The notes below the pieces were generated by a model that made no database searches, was not told the origin of the DNA, and saw only the letters and a list, made by a program, of their open reading frames with translations. Both the position numbers and the translations under genes were made by a program. Of a stretch of DNA of 61,967 nt, positions 31,079-43,281 are shown piece after piece (within the stretch, counting starts at the first letter, position 1; each line of letters begins with the position of its first letter). The stretch is from an uncultured Prochlorococcus sp. (lineage in GTDB: Bacteria > Cyanobacteriota > Cyanobacteriia > PCC-6307 > Cyanobiaceae): NCBI GenBank assembly GCA_913048245.1, contig CAJWWR010000004.1:1-61967 (forward strand). The letters are read 5' to 3'.

Positions 31079-32188
31079 TTAAATATTTTTTTTATAGAAA
31101 GTTCTTTTTGCAATAATAGCTTTGTATCTTTTGCCTCTTATTTGCACTTCTAATTCTAAATTAAGTTTGCAATATTCAATATCTACATACGCAAACGCAA
31201 TGGCTTTGCTCATTGAAGGAGACCAACTACCACTGGTTACATGACCTATAAGCTTTTCATTTTTATAAATTTCACACCCTTCTCTTGCAATGGCTTTATC
31301 TTTTATTTCCAAACCAATTAGTTTTCTCTTGATACCATTAACTGATATATTCTCTAATATTTTTCTTCCATAAAAATCATGATTATTTTCGAGATTTACA
31401 ACCCACCCTAGACCTGCTTCATATGGATTAGTTGTTTCATTAATGTCTTTGCCATATAAGTGTAAACCCGCTTCTAATCTCAGTGTATCCCTTGCTCCTA
31501 ATCCACATGGTTTAATATTTTTTGATATTAAAAAATCCCATAAGCTTATAGCTAGATCTGTATTAAGTAAGATTTCTAAACCTTTTTCGCCAGTGTAACC
31601 AGTTTTTGAGAAAAATATTTTTTGTTTAGATATATTTTCTATTTTTTTATAATCACATCCAAAAGGCGATAGATAAGCAATTGAATGCGCTGACCATTCT
31701 TCAAAAATTCTAAAGGACTCTTTTCCTTGAATAGCTAAAAGAGCTTTATCTTCTTTAGCATTAGAAACTCGTATTTGGTCTGTATCTATATTTTTTTTAA
31801 TCCAATTCATATCATTTTCATATCTACTAGCATTAACTATCAGAAATATTTCAGATAAATTATTTTCTTGTAAGCCTAGATCATAAATTATTAAGTCATC
31901 AATAATACCCCCATTTTTATTCAATAAAAGGGTATAACAACTTTGTCCTTGTGAAATAGAATTGAGATTAGTTGGGAATAATTTTTGTATATATTCTTTT
32001 GGATTTAAGCCTTGGATTGATATTACACCCATATGAGAAATATCGAATAGGCCTGCTTTATTTCTTACTGAATTATGTTCTTCAATTAATCCAGAAAAAG
32101 TAATTGGCATTTCCCAGCCCGCGAAATTTGTAAGCTTTGGATTGAAAGCAAAGTATTTTGAAAAAAGAGGACTTCTTAAAAGTGTCAT
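31079..32188 (-). CDS. gcvT: Glycine cleavage system T protein (aminomethyltransferase)
   Basis: Takes the aminomethyl group from lipoyl-GcvH, releases ammonia and makes 5,10-methylene-THF. 369 residues. Folate-binding start [13 protein letters not shown], catalytic region [13 protein letters not shown], and [11 protein letters not shown] in the middle. It is separated from gcvH and gcvP by about 18 kb and lies between speB and aspS. The upstream gap is only 31 bp, too short for a glycine riboswitch. Confidence 0.96.
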   Translation of the reverse strand: MTLLRSPLFSKYFAFNPKLTNFAGWEMPITFSGLIEEHNSVRNKAGLFDISHMGVISIQGLNPKEYIQKLFPTNLNSISQGQSCYTLLLNKNGGIIDDLIIYDLGLQENNLSEIFLIVNASRYENDMNWIKKNIDTDQIRVSNAKEDKALLAIQGKESFRIFEEWSAHSIAYLSPFGCDYKKIENISKQKIFFSKTGYTGEKGLEILLNTDLAISLWDFLISKNIKPCGLGARDTLRLEAGLHLYGKDINETTNPYEAGLGWVVNLENNHDFYGRKILENISVNGIKRKLIGLEIKDKAIAREGCEIYKNEKLIGHVTSGSWSPSMSKAIAFAYVDIEYCKLNLELEVQIRGKRYKAIIAKRTFYKKNI

Positions 32189-32219
32189 TAATACTTTGAT
32201 ATTTTGTATTTATATAAAC

Positions 32220-33119
32220 TTAAATTAAATCTTTTTGGAAGGCTTTGTCTAAAGTCATAATTAAGGTTCTGGCTACTTTTGCTGCGAGTACACTACTTAT
32301 ACCGCTTTGATCGATATCAGGAGACAATTCAACTATGTCCGAACCAACTATGTTGTAATCTTGAAGGACTCTGATTACTTTCTCAAAATCATGCCAGAAA
32401 AAACCTCCAGGTTCTGGTGTTCCTGTACCAGGAAGTACACTTGGATCGAACCAATCAAGGTCTATTGTTAAATAAATTGGAAATTCTTTAAATTGGGATA
32501 ATTTTTTTTTAAAGAGTTCACAGCTATTTCCAGTCTTAAATGCAACTAGTTGATTATTTTTATGCATTTCTTCGAATTCATTTCTTGTACCACTTCTTAT
32601 ACCAAGTTGAAGAATCTTTTTAGTTGGTAAAATCTCCATGCATCTTTGCATAGTGCAGGCATGACTATGAATATTATTTAGATATTTTTTCCTTAAATCA
32701 GCATGAGCATCTAATTGAATAATTATCAAATTTGGAAATTTCTGAACTAAACCTTTAATAACACCTGTGGTAATTGAATGCTCTCCCCCAAAAACTAATG
32801 GTTTGAGATCATTCATAATAAGATGATTTGTACCTAGATGTACTTTCTTAACTATATTTTTTGTTTCTTCTAAATCTATTTTTAATGATCCAAAATCACA
32901 ATAGTTTATTCTTTCTAAATCTTTATTCAAATGTGGGCAATAAGTTTCAAGGCTTTGACTGACTTTTCTAATCGCATCTGGACCAAACCTTGCTCCTGGT
33001 TTAAAAGAGGTAGTTCCATCATAATTCACTCCAAAAATCCCTATTGAGCAATTAGTTTTATTTCTTTTGGCTCCCATAAATATTGGACCATCTTCTTCAA
33101 ATAGTTTTTTGCTAGACAT
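32220..33119 (-). CDS. speB: Agmatinase/ureohydrolase family protein
   Basis: Mn-dependent hydrolase; with speE adjacent, most likely agmatine to putrescine and urea. 299 residues. Metal ligands in GGEHS, DAHADLR and TIDLDWFDPS; late motif SDIVELSPDIDQSG. The family contains arginase, agmatinase and formimidoglutamase; the call rests on the one-base spacing from the spermidine synthase gene and on the PGTGTPEPGG loop. Confidence 0.88.
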   Translation of the reverse strand: MSSKKLFEEDGPIFMGAKRNKTNCSIGIFGVNYDGTTSFKPGARFGPDAIRKVSQSLETYCPHLNKDLERINYCDFGSLKIDLEETKNIVKKVHLGTNHLIMNDLKPLVFGGEHSITTGVIKGLVQKFPNLIIIQLDAHADLRKKYLNNIHSHACTMQRCMEILPTKKILQLGIRSGTRNEFEEMHKNNQLVAFKTGNSCELFKKKLSQFKEFPIYLTIDLDWFDPSVLPGTGTPEPGGFFWHDFEKVIRVLQDYNIVGSDIVELSPDIDQSGISSVLAAKVARTLIMTLDKAFQKDLI

Positions 33120-33120
33120 T

Positions 33121-33972
33121 TTATTTCGAGAGTTCTTTTAATATTTTATTAGGCATCATTTTAAAACCACCAGATTGATAATTTAAGTTCCAAATATCAC
33201 AACTTTCTTCTATTGATTTTATATTTTCATACTTTTCTATTAGGAATTTGTTTATATCTTTTGATGCAAAAGTCCAGCTCCACAAACCACTTGGATAAAT
33301 TGGAACGCAGCCGTAAAGAGTTGATGAAATATTGAATACATTATTTATTAAATTCAGTATCTTTAAATGAATTTCTTTGAATGACTCGGGTGATTCGCTT
33401 TGGGTAGCAAAAATACCATCTGATTTCAGTATACGCTTGCATTCTTGGTAAAAACCTAGACTAAATAATCCAGTTGCATGTTCTTTAGCATCAGAGCAAT
33501 CTACTAAAATAATGTCGTAATAATCATCCTTACAATTTTTAACCCATTCAAAACCGTCCACAATATTAATTTTTAGCCTTTTATCTTCCCAGCTATTTTG
33601 CCCAATTTGACTTAAGTATTTTTTCGATATTTCTATCACATCTGCGTCAATCTCAACTAAATCTATATTTAAAATATTATTATATTTCAGACATTCTCTC
33701 GCCGTTCCTCCATCTCCCCCGCCAATGATCAAAATATTACAAGGATTTATTTTACTTATTAATGCAGGATGAACTAAACATTCATGATAATACTTTTCTT
33801 CTTTGTCTGAAGTCATCCAACAACCATCCAGCATTAGTACATTGCCATAATTTTTAGTATTTATAATAATTATTTCTTGATATTTGCTTTTATGATTAAT
33901 TAGGATTTCACCCTTAACTCCATACCTTGAATCCTGATGTATTTCATCAAGCCAAATTTGTCTCAAATTCAT
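33121..33972 (-). CDS. speE: Spermidine synthase
   Basis: Transfers aminopropyl from decarboxylated SAM to putrescine. 283 residues. SAM-like binding loop IIGGGDGGTARECL, catalytic aspartate in LVDCSDAKEHATGLF, and YHECLVHPAL upstream. One base before speB and a 4-bp overlap with mazG, so the two polyamine steps are translated together. The decarboxylases that would supply substrates are not in the window. Confidence 0.96.
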   Translation of the reverse strand: MNLRQIWLDEIHQDSRYGVKGEILINHKSKYQEIIIINTKNYGNVLMLDGCWMTSDKEEKYYHECLVHPALISKINPCNILIIGGGDGGTARECLKYNNILNIDLVEIDADVIEISKKYLSQIGQNSWEDKRLKINIVDGFEWVKNCKDDYYDIILVDCSDAKEHATGLFSLGFYQECKRILKSDGIFATQSESPESFKEIHLKILNLINNVFNISSTLYGCVPIYPSGLWSWTFASKDINKFLIEKYENIKSIEESCDIWNLNYQSGGFKMMPNKILKELSK

Positions 33973-34805
33973 TCTTTGTTTTTAAGTCTTTCTTTTGCAA
34001 TTTGCCAAATTTCAAGAAGTTTTTCCTGACTTTGCATATTTATTTTATCATCGGTATATTCTTTAATAAATAAAAATCTTTTTGTAAACTTATTATTAGC
34101 CTCTCTAAGGCAATCATCATGGTCAAGATTGAGAAAGTAAGATAAATTTATCAAGGTAAAATATAAATCTCCAAATTCTTCTTTTATATTCTTTAAATTG
34201 TTAGATATTAATGCTTCTTTTAATTCATCAATCTCTTCATTTAATTTGGAAATGATATGATTTTGGTTTTTCCAATAAAAATTTGAATTTTCAGACTCTC
34301 TGATTATTTTCTTAGTAACTATATCCGCAGGTAATGTTTTTAAATCATTGTCAATAAGATTTTTTTTATTAAATTTTTTAGATTGAACTTTTTCATTTTC
34401 TTTTCTCTCTTTCCAAATTGCCTTTGCTTCTTCTATATCAACCTTTACTTTTTGTTCAAATAAATAAGGATGTCTATTTATTACTTTATGGTTTAAATTT
34501 TCAATTATATCCTTTAAAAGAAATTGACTTGCTTCTTGCGCTATCTCTGAGTGAAGCATAACTTGTAAAAGAATATCGCCTAATTCTTCCACCATATTAA
34601 GTTTATTTTTACTTTTTACTGCATCAATAAATTCATAACTTTCCTCCTTTAAAAAGGGTAAAAGAGATTCATGAGATTGTGCCCTTTGCCAAGGACATCC
34701 ATCTTCTTTTTTTAATTCTCTTATATTTTTTATCAAATTAATAAATTCTTTTATAGCCTCATAATCTGATTTCTTTAAACCCTTTAATTCTTTTTCGAAT
34801 TTCAT
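33969..34805 (-). CDS. mazG: Nucleoside triphosphate pyrophosphohydrolase MazG
   Basis: House-cleaning NTP pyrophosphatase. 278 residues. The first MazG domain has DGCPWQRAQSHESL and the EESYEFIDAV...EELGDILLQV metal site (about residues 35-90). A second, more divergent repeat near residues 190-260 has NEEIDELKEAL and EEFGDLYFTL. A Lys/Asn-rich linker joins them. The first gene of the leftward mazG-speE-speB run. Confidence 0.95.
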   Translation of the reverse strand: MKFEKELKGLKKSDYEAIKEFINLIKNIRELKKEDGCPWQRAQSHESLLPFLKEESYEFIDAVKSKNKLNMVEELGDILLQVMLHSEIAQEASQFLLKDIIENLNHKVINRHPYLFEQKVKVDIEEAKAIWKERKENEKVQSKKFNKKNLIDNDLKTLPADIVTKKIIRESENSNFYWKNQNHIISKLNEEIDELKEALISNNLKNIKEEFGDLYFTLINLSYFLNLDHDDCLREANNKFTKRFLFIKEYTDDKINMQSQEKLLEIWQIAKERLKNKE

Positions 34806-34906
34806 AAAAATCAGGTATCAATTAATTCAATTTTGCCTCAATCATTAAATAATTGAAAATTATATTTAAAACTTATTACTTGATCTATTAGAATGTTTTA
34901 TTATAA

Positions 34907-34978
<72 letters not shown>

Positions 34979-34995
34979 TTTATTGTTTAATTAAA

Positions 34996-35343
34996 GTGCT
35001 AGAGATTATAAATCTTGCAATTTCAAACTCAGCAGCAGCTGAGTTATCTCGTTTGGCAGCTTTTGGAGGCTCCCCAGGAAATATGTATATTGATTTAGTA
35101 AATGATTTAGATAATGAAGGTTGGTTGCATATTAAACTAACTGCAGGGACTTCTAATGGATCTCCAATTTCTAGAACCCAAGGAGTTACATTATTTGCGG
35201 ATCCAAAGAAGTTTAAATTATTTAAGGGTTTATCGTTAGATTACTATTCTGATCTAAGTGGTGGTGGCTTTTTAATATCCACACCTAAAAACACTTTGAG
35301 ATGTTCCTGTGGATCTGGTTTTAAATTATTAGAAAAAACATGA
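34996..35343 (+). CDS. IscA/HesB-like protein with an incomplete cysteine set
   Basis: 115 residues resembling A-type iron-sulfur carriers: an N-terminal helix (SNSAAAELSRLAAF), a beta-rich middle (ADPKKFKLFKGLSLDYYSDLSGGGFLIS) and the C-terminal CxC pair, C103 and C105, in LRCSCGSGF. The third conserved cysteine, normally in a GCSG loop near residue 35-50, is missing; that region reads LTAGTSNGS. The start is GTG at 34996, 18 bp after the tRNA-Val gene. Whether it still binds a cluster is unknown. Confidence 0.75.
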   Translation: MLEIINLAISNSAAAELSRLAAFGGSPGNMYIDLVNDLDNEGWLHIKLTAGTSNGSPISRTQGVTLFADPKKFKLFKGLSLDYYSDLSGGGFLISTPKNTLRCSCGSGFKLLEKT

Positions 35344-35433
35344 TTTCTTGAATTTCTTTAAAATAAATTATTTTTATTAATTTGCACTAATCAATATAAA
35401 ATAGATAGATTATTAATGATGTTTTGATTAAAG

Positions 35434-38190
35434 ATGAGTGAACTAAAGAGAGAATTAAATTTGAAAAATTATTGCCCCCTAGAAATAGAAGAGAAATGGC
35501 AGAATAATTGGGAATCAACCAAGGCTTTCCAAGCAGACCCAAAAAAAGAAGGAGACCCATTTTGTATTGTCATACCGCCCCCCAATGTAACAGGTTCTCT
35601 GCATATGGGTCATGCATTCAATACGGCCTTAATTGATGTAATAGTTAGATTTAATAGACTTCAAGGTAAAAATGTATTATGTCTTCCTGGTACAGATCAT
35701 GCATCTATTGCAGTTCAAACAATCCTTGAGAAACAACTAAATCAAGAGGGATTAACAAAAGATGATATTGGCAGAGATGAGTTTCTTAAAAGGGCCTGGG
35801 AATGGAAGAAAGAAAGTGGTGGAAAAATTATTTCTCAGCTTAAAAGAATGGGATACTCAGTTGACTGGACAAGAGAACGGTTTACTTTAGATGAGCAATT
35901 AAATAAATCAGTTGTTGAGGCTTTTGTAGAGCTTTATAAAAAAAATCTAATTTATAGAGGAGAATATCTAGTTAATTGGTGCCCTGCTTCGCAGTCAGCT
36001 GTGAGTGATTTAGAGGTAGAAATGAAAGAAGTAAAAGGTAATCTTTGGCATTTTAAATACCCTATCATTTCAGAAGAGAGATCCTCAGAGCAAGAATATC
36101 TTGAAGTAGCGACTACTAGACCAGAAACTTTGCTGGGAGATACTGCATTAGCAGTTAATCCTGATGATGATAGATATAAAAAATACATAGGCAAAAAAGT
36201 AAAAGTCCCATTTATTTCTAGAGAAATTCCAATAATTGCTGATATGCATGTTGATAAGGATTTTGGAACAGGATGTGTAAAAGTTACACCTGCTCATGAT
36301 CCTAATGATTTTGAAATCGGAAAAAGAAATAATCTTGAACAAATAAATATTATGAATAAAGATGGAACATTAAATCAAAATGCAGGTAAATTTGAAAATA
36401 TGGATAGGTTTGAGGCAAGAAAAAAAATTATTGCAAATTTAGATCAACTTGGCTTATTAACAAAGGTTGAGGATTACTCTCATACAGTTCCTTTTTCTGA
36501 TCGTGGAAAGGTTCCTATAGAGCCATTATTGTCGACACAATGGTTCTTAAAAATGGATAATATATCTGCAAAATGTTTGGAAAAGTTAGAGGCTGAAGAG
36601 CCTCAATTTATTCCTTTAAGATGGAAAAAAGTTTATAAGGATTGGTTAGTTAAAATAAATGATTGGTGCATAAGTAGACAGTTATGGTGGGGACATCAAA
36701 TTCCTGCATGGTATGTACTAGAAAAACATGAGACTCTAGTTACACAAAATACTCCATATGTAGTAGCACATGATGAGGAGGAAGCTCTAAGAATTGCCAA
36801 TCAAAAGTATGGCTTAGATATTACTCTTAAAAGAGATAAAGATGTTTTAGATACTTGGTTCTCTAGTGGTTTGTGGCCTTTTTCTACTTTAGGATGGCCA
36901 AATATTATGGATGAAGATTTTCAGAAATGGTATCCGAATAGCCTTTTAGTTACTGGCTTTGATATTATTTTCTTTTGGGTTGCCAGAATGACGATAATGG
37001 GTAATACATTTACCAATCAAATTCCATTTAGCGATGTTTACATTCATGGCTTAGTTCGTGATGAAAACAATAAAAAAATGAGTAAAAGTTCAGGAAATGG
37101 CATTGATCCTTTACTTCTGATTGATAGATACGGTTCTGATGCTTTGCGTTTTGCTTTGGTTAGAGAAGTTGCTGGTGCAGGACAAGATATAAGACTTGAT
37201 TTCGATAGAAAAAATAAGACTTCATCAACTGTCGAAGGATCTAGGAATTTCGCTAATAAAATATGGAATGCTACTAAATTTGCCTTAATAAATATTAATT
37301 GTACGACGCAATTATTAAATAAAACATATAACTATGAAGATCTTGATTTACCTAATAAGTGGATTCTTTCTAGATTAAATCGAGTAAAAACTTTAACAAA
37401 TCAATTATTAATTTCTTATAAACTTGGTGAGGCGGCAAAACTTTTATATGAATTTGTCTGGAATGATTTTTGTGATTGGTATGTTGAGTTTTTAAAGCCC
37501 AGATTTAATGGTTTAATATCAAATAATTCAGAAGACTCAGAAATTATCCTGATTAAAGTACTTAATGAGATATTTATAATGATGAATCCATTTATGCCAC
37601 ATTTAACAGAGGAATTATGGCATGTTTTAAGTAAAGTACCTGATAATCAATTACTCTCTTTGCAAGATTGGCCTGCACCAGATGAAAAATCTATAGACCA
37701 AAAATTAGAAAAATCATTTAATAATTTTTTTGAAATTATTCGTTTAATCAGAAACCTTAGAGTTGAATTAGGTTTAAAGTCCTCTCAAGATGCTTCAGTA
37801 TATTTAGTTTCATCTGATAGTAATATATTGCATTTCTTAGAGCATTTAGTTGGAGATATTAAAACGTTATCCAAAATGTCAGAAGTTCACTTGTCTTCAA
37901 AGGAAAATTTTGATATAGAAAAATTTTCTAAATCTTTTTCTGGTATTGTTGGTGATTTGCAAGTTTTTATTCCTTTTGAAGGTTTAGTAAATATGGAAAA
38001 TTTAAGAGGCCGTATTCAAAAAGATATTGAAAAGATTAATACTGAAATAAATAATTTAAATAAAAGAATGGCAAATAAAAACTTTATAGAAAAAGCCCCT
38101 AAAGAAGTAGTTGAAGAATCTAAACAAACATTATTAGAGGCAAAGTCTAAACTAGAAATTAATACTAAAAAATTAGATATTCTTAGCTAA
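35434..38190 (+). CDS. valS: Valyl-tRNA synthetase
   Basis: Charges tRNA-Val. 918 residues. HIGH-type motif GSLHMGHAF in PPPNVTGSLHMGHAF, CP1 editing domain with TTRPETLLGDTA, class I motif NKKMSKSSGN, and a C-terminal coiled-coil arm from about residue 850 (LRGRIQKDIEKINTEINNLNKR). Followed by a DedA/TVP38-like gene with a one-base overlap (TAATG). Confidence 0.97.
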   Translation: MSELKRELNLKNYCPLEIEEKWQNNWESTKAFQADPKKEGDPFCIVIPPPNVTGSLHMGHAFNTALIDVIVRFNRLQGKNVLCLPGTDHASIAVQTILEKQLNQEGLTKDDIGRDEFLKRAWEWKKESGGKIISQLKRMGYSVDWTRERFTLDEQLNKSVVEAFVELYKKNLIYRGEYLVNWCPASQSAVSDLEVEMKEVKGNLWHFKYPIISEERSSEQEYLEVATTRPETLLGDTALAVNPDDDRYKKYIGKKVKVPFISREIPIIADMHVDKDFGTGCVKVTPAHDPNDFEIGKRNNLEQINIMNKDGTLNQNAGKFENMDRFEARKKIIANLDQLGLLTKVEDYSHTVPFSDRGKVPIEPLLSTQWFLKMDNISAKCLEKLEAEEPQFIPLRWKKVYKDWLVKINDWCISRQLWWGHQIPAWYVLEKHETLVTQNTPYVVAHDEEEALRIANQKYGLDITLKRDKDVLDTWFSSGLWPFSTLGWPNIMDEDFQKWYPNSLLVTGFDIIFFWVARMTIMGNTFTNQIPFSDVYIHGLVRDENNKKMSKSSGNGIDPLLLIDRYGSDALRFALVREVAGAGQDIRLDFDRKNKTSSTVEGSRNFANKIWNATKFALININCTTQLLNKTYNYEDLDLPNKWILSRLNRVKTLTNQLLISYKLGEAAKLLYEFVWNDFCDWYVEFLKPRFNGLISNNSEDSEIILIKVLNEIFIMMNPFMPHLTEELWHVLSKVPDNQLLSLQDWPAPDEKSIDQKLEKSFNNFFEIIRLIRNLRVELGLKSSQDASVYLVSSDSNILHFLEHLVGDIKTLSKMSEVHLSSKENFDIEKFSKSFSGIVGDLQVFIPFEGLVNMENLRGRIQKDIEKINTEINNLNKRMANKNFIEKAPKEVVEESKQTLLEAKSKLEINTKKLDILS

Positions 38191-38791
38191 TGAGTTGGCT
38201 GTTTGAGAATTTTAATAATTTAATAATGTATTTGGATACTAGTTATGGCGTATTTCTCTTTTTCTTTATTTATTTGTTTTCAGTAATTTTTCTAATACCT
38301 GGCTCCTTGCTTTCCTTATTAGCTGGTTTTTTGTATGGCGGATTATTTGGTTCTTTTATTGTTTTTATAAGTGCTTTTGCCGGTGCATCCCTAACATTTT
38401 TTATATCTCAATATTATTTTTCTAATAGAATTAATAAATTTTTGAGTAAATTCTCTGGATATCCTCTTCTAGAAGAAATAATTAAGAAAGGTGGTTTAAA
38501 ACTCTTTATATTGACAAGATTATCACCAATTTTTCCTTTTGGAATTTTAAATTATTTTTATGGAATAAATAAAATTAGTTTCAGGGATTTTTCATTAAGT
38601 TTATTTTTTATTTTGCCTGGTACATATCTTTATTGCTCATTAGGTAGTTTGGCTAATGAGATTCGTGACATTCAAAATATAACTTTAAAAAGTAATTTCA
38701 CATTTACACTATTAGGTTTTTTATCTACTTGCCTTCTATTTTATTTTCTAGTCAAATATACAAATGATTATTTTAAGGGTTTAGATAAGTT

Positions 38792-38795
<4 letters not shown>
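38190..38795 (+). CDS. TVP38/TMEM64 (DedA-like, VTT domain) membrane protein
   Basis: 201 residues, five to six membrane segments. The VTT-domain pattern is clear: IPGSLLSLLAGFLYGGLFGSF, then GASLTFFISQYYF, LFILTRLSPIFPFGILNYFYGI and a late LPGTYLYCSLGSLA. The family is linked to lipid scrambling and membrane homeostasis; the specific role is unknown. Start overlaps the valS stop by one base. The 3' end overlaps a convergent small gene by 4 bp. Confidence 0.87.
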
Positions 38796-41012
<2,217 letters not shown>

Positions 41013-41018
41013 CTAAAA

Positions 41019-41441
41019 CTAGCTCTTTACTTTTGATATTCTATCTATTTGCCAATTATTATCTATCTTAGAAAATGTAAAATCAAGAGGTAGTTCTGCA
41101 GTTTTATCCTCAGATTTTAAATTCAGAGTAATTATTATTTGATCCTCTTCTACTCTAGGTCTCCCAGATTTTAGATTTCTGTATTTGTTTAGATTTAAGC
41201 CTGCTAAGAATTTTAGAAAATCTTGTCTCTTAACATGGGTTTTATAGTTTTTGGATGTTAAGCCATAGGCCGCATCAATTCTACCAGCGGCTATTTGATC
41301 GAAAAATTTTCTCACAAGAGGGTTAATACCTCTTGCCTCTATAACAAGCTTTACTGCGTTGAATGTCCAAAAGGAGACAAGAGCAACAAGGCCAGCCAAA
41401 AGGGCTTTAACACCTATATCTTTTATTAATGAAACGTCCAT
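41019..41441 (-). CDS. Membrane-anchored NTF2/DUF4864-like protein, function unknown
   Basis: 140 residues. One hydrophobic segment at about residues 12-33 (ALLAGLVALVSFWTFNAVKLVI) is followed by a soluble domain with KFFDQIAAGRIDAAYGLTS and KIDNNWQIDRI, the helix and final strand pattern of NTF2-like lumenal/periplasmic domains. It is 9 bp upstream of ligA on the same strand. The assignment is by pattern only. Confidence 0.7.
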   Translation of the reverse strand: MDVSLIKDIGVKALLAGLVALVSFWTFNAVKLVIEARGINPLVRKFFDQIAAGRIDAAYGLTSKNYKTHVKRQDFLKFLAGLNLNKYRNLKSGRPRVEEDQIIITLNLKSEDKTAELPLDFTFSKIDNNWQIDRISKVKS

Positions 41442-41522
41442 AGTAATAGTTTTTACTTACTTTAAGAAAATAAATCGATTTTGTTGGATTTTCTGTCAAA
41501 ATAATACTAAATATAATTCAAT

Positions 41523-42053
41523 ATGTCTGTAATTCCACTAATTCCTATATTTTCAAAATTTAATAAGTTGTTTTTTGATAATTCTTTGTTAATTAATCAA
41601 AAACCAATTGTAACTTTGAGATGGAGTGATAATAGGTTAAAAACAACTGCTGGAATTTATAAAAGAAAAAGAGTTAGTGGTGTTCTGACTTCAGAAATCG
41701 TTTTATCAAAGCCAATTTTAAGTAATTTACCAACGAATGAAATCCACAGTACATTATGTCATGAAATGATTCATGCTTGGGTGGATAGAGTACTAAAAGT
41801 TAATGAGATTCATGGCCCAAATTTTCAGAGAAAAATGAAAGAGATTAACTCTTTACAAGATAATTTTAAAATTTCAATAAAGCATAGCTATCCTATTGTG
41901 AGAAATGATTTCAAATATAAGGGAGTTTGTCAGAATTGCGGAGAGATATTTTCTTATAGGAAAAGAATGAAGAATTTAGCCTGTAAAAAATGTTGCTTAA
42001 AGTTTTTTGATGGTGTATGGAATAAAAAATGTTTAATTGTTTTTGATTTATGA
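41523..42053 (+). CDS. SprT-like zinc metallopeptidase family protein
   Basis: 176 residues. Zinc protease motif HEMIH at residues 80-84, preceded by TNEIHSTLC, and a downstream HGPNF that carries the third ligand. A C-terminal zinc ribbon is formed by C136, C139, C154 and C157 (CQNC...CKKC). This domain order matches SprT/Spartan-like proteases, which in other organisms act on DNA-protein crosslinks. The cyanobacterial substrate is unknown. Confidence 0.85.
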   Translation: MSVIPLIPIFSKFNKLFFDNSLLINQKPIVTLRWSDNRLKTTAGIYKRKRVSGVLTSEIVLSKPILSNLPTNEIHSTLCHEMIHAWVDRVLKVNEIHGPNFQRKMKEINSLQDNFKISIKHSYPIVRNDFKYKGVCQNCGEIFSYRKRMKNLACKKCCLKFFDGVWNKKCLIVFDL

Positions 42054-42129
42054 AATAATGAAAGTTTGATTTTGTTTCTAAATTTGGTTTTTATTAATAA
42101 TTTGGAGTAATTTAATAATAAAAACATTT

Positions 42130-42687
42130 ATGGGATTTTCAAATAAAAGAACTAATAAAACGAACTTCGATAAATTTGATTTGGATAAGAAAATGGAGCA
42201 ATTTATAGATGTAGGTCGGCAATTTGTTGATGGTGTTTCAGGTACACGCCCTGGCCAAAGAAAACCTTCTAATTTACGCGAATTTTCTAGGAGAAATGCT
42301 AAGAATGTTAGGAATTGGGTTAATGATAGGGTTGATTCTTTTTTTGAAGATGAATATGTTGATGATTGGGAGAGAGAAGAAAATAGTGAGGATTTTGAAT
42401 CATTTAATAGAAATGATAAATCTAGTCATTATTCCACAAAATTTATCAAGAGGCCATTGGAGGCCGTTTCCTTAAGAGAACACGAAGAAATTGTAAAAAA
42501 TCAGATAAAAAAATTACCTTACAGTCAAGATAATATCAATGAGGAATGGCCGGAGGATTCTGATTTTCAGGTAAGTAGATGGAAAAGGCCTACCCTAGGG
42601 AATAGGCAGATTAGTGAAGAAAAACAATTTAAAAATTTAAATGTCAAGACTAGGAATTTTCCTAAATCAAGAAGAAGTAGAACATAA
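42130..42687 (+). CDS. Hydrophilic cyanobacterial hypothetical protein
   Basis: 185 residues, rich in Arg, Lys, Asn, Asp and Glu. The best-conserved-looking part is the N-terminal half: QFIDVGRQFVDGVSGTRPGQR and RNVRNWVNDRVDSFFEDE-like helices. No membrane segment or known enzymatic motif. The C-terminal third (RWKRPTLGN...SRRSRT) is basic and probably disordered. The 3' end overlaps the convergent chorismate lyase gene by 21 bp. Function unknown. Confidence 0.7.
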   Translation: MGFSNKRTNKTNFDKFDLDKKMEQFIDVGRQFVDGVSGTRPGQRKPSNLREFSRRNAKNVRNWVNDRVDSFFEDEYVDDWEREENSEDFESFNRNDKSSHYSTKFIKRPLEAVSLREHEEIVKNQIKKLPYSQDNINEEWPEDSDFQVSRWKRPTLGNRQISEEKQFKNLNVKTRNFPKSRRSRT

Positions 42688-43272
42688 ATCAAGAAATTTG
42701 TCACTTCCAGAATATCCAATCCATTTTTCAATGTATGGATTAAACACTTCTCTAATAATTGTAAGAGGCCTTTTATTTCTGAAGAATCTATAATTTCTTG
42801 ACCAATACGGGCCTTGTATTCCAAATTCTTTTGTAATTAATTTAGAATCAACAAGTGAAATAGCATCCACTTCTCTAAATAATTCAGATCTATCCTTTGT
42901 TAGATTTTTCCAAATTGGCTCTCTTTTATTCGGTAAATTTAGATTTACCTCAGTATTGTTCCACCAGCTTTCTGCCCAAGCTAAAGTGAGTTCATCATTC
43001 TTAATCCATACTTGTCTTCTTATTAAAGGTTGCTGAAGTTGTTCTATTTCTTTTGGAGCATCTTTCCCAGATGATGGATCTACATCCATTCTAATTAATG
43101 TAATTTGGGTTTCTTTGGTGGTTAACAATTGGAGATGCCTTGTTGGACTACCATCACCTAATAATAGAATTTTCCAGGCACCAGGAATTTCTGGGAAAGA
43201 ATTTTTCTTAAGAAATAAAGAAGCTTTTTCTTCCCATAAAATTTTTGGCGATTCAAATAATATGTTTTCCAG
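42667..43272 (-). CDS. Chorismate lyase-like protein (DUF98 family), non-canonical start
   Basis: Likely releases 4-hydroxybenzoate from chorismate for plastoquinone synthesis in cyanobacteria. The conserved stretch WKILLLGDGSPTRHLQLL is encoded at about 43120-43179, upstream of the first usable canonical start (TTG at 43128). The in-frame codons between the mnmG stop (43282-43284) and that TTG include no ATG, GTG or TTG. I therefore place the start provisionally at CTG 43272, 8 nt after an AGG; ATA 43263 and ATT 43242 are alternatives. Later motifs: QVWIKN, AESWWN and GPYWSRNYRFF. In frame with mnmG; 21-bp convergent overlap at the 3' end. Confidence 0.72.
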   Translation of the reverse strand: MENILFESPKILWEEKASLFLKKNSFPEIPGAWKILLLGDGSPTRHLQLLTTKETQITLIRMDVDPSSGKDAPKEIEQLQQPLIRRQVWIKNDELTLAWAESWWNNTEVNLNLPNKREPIWKNLTKDRSELFREVDAISLVDSKLITKEFGIQGPYWSRNYRFFRNKRPLTIIREVFNPYIEKWIGYSGSDKFLDLCSTSS

Positions 43273-43281
43273 TGTATTTAC

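Noticed and set aside
32189-32219. Glycine riboswitch before gcvT
   Set aside because: The gap is only 31 bp, and the 46-bp gap before gcvP is also too short for either aptamer.
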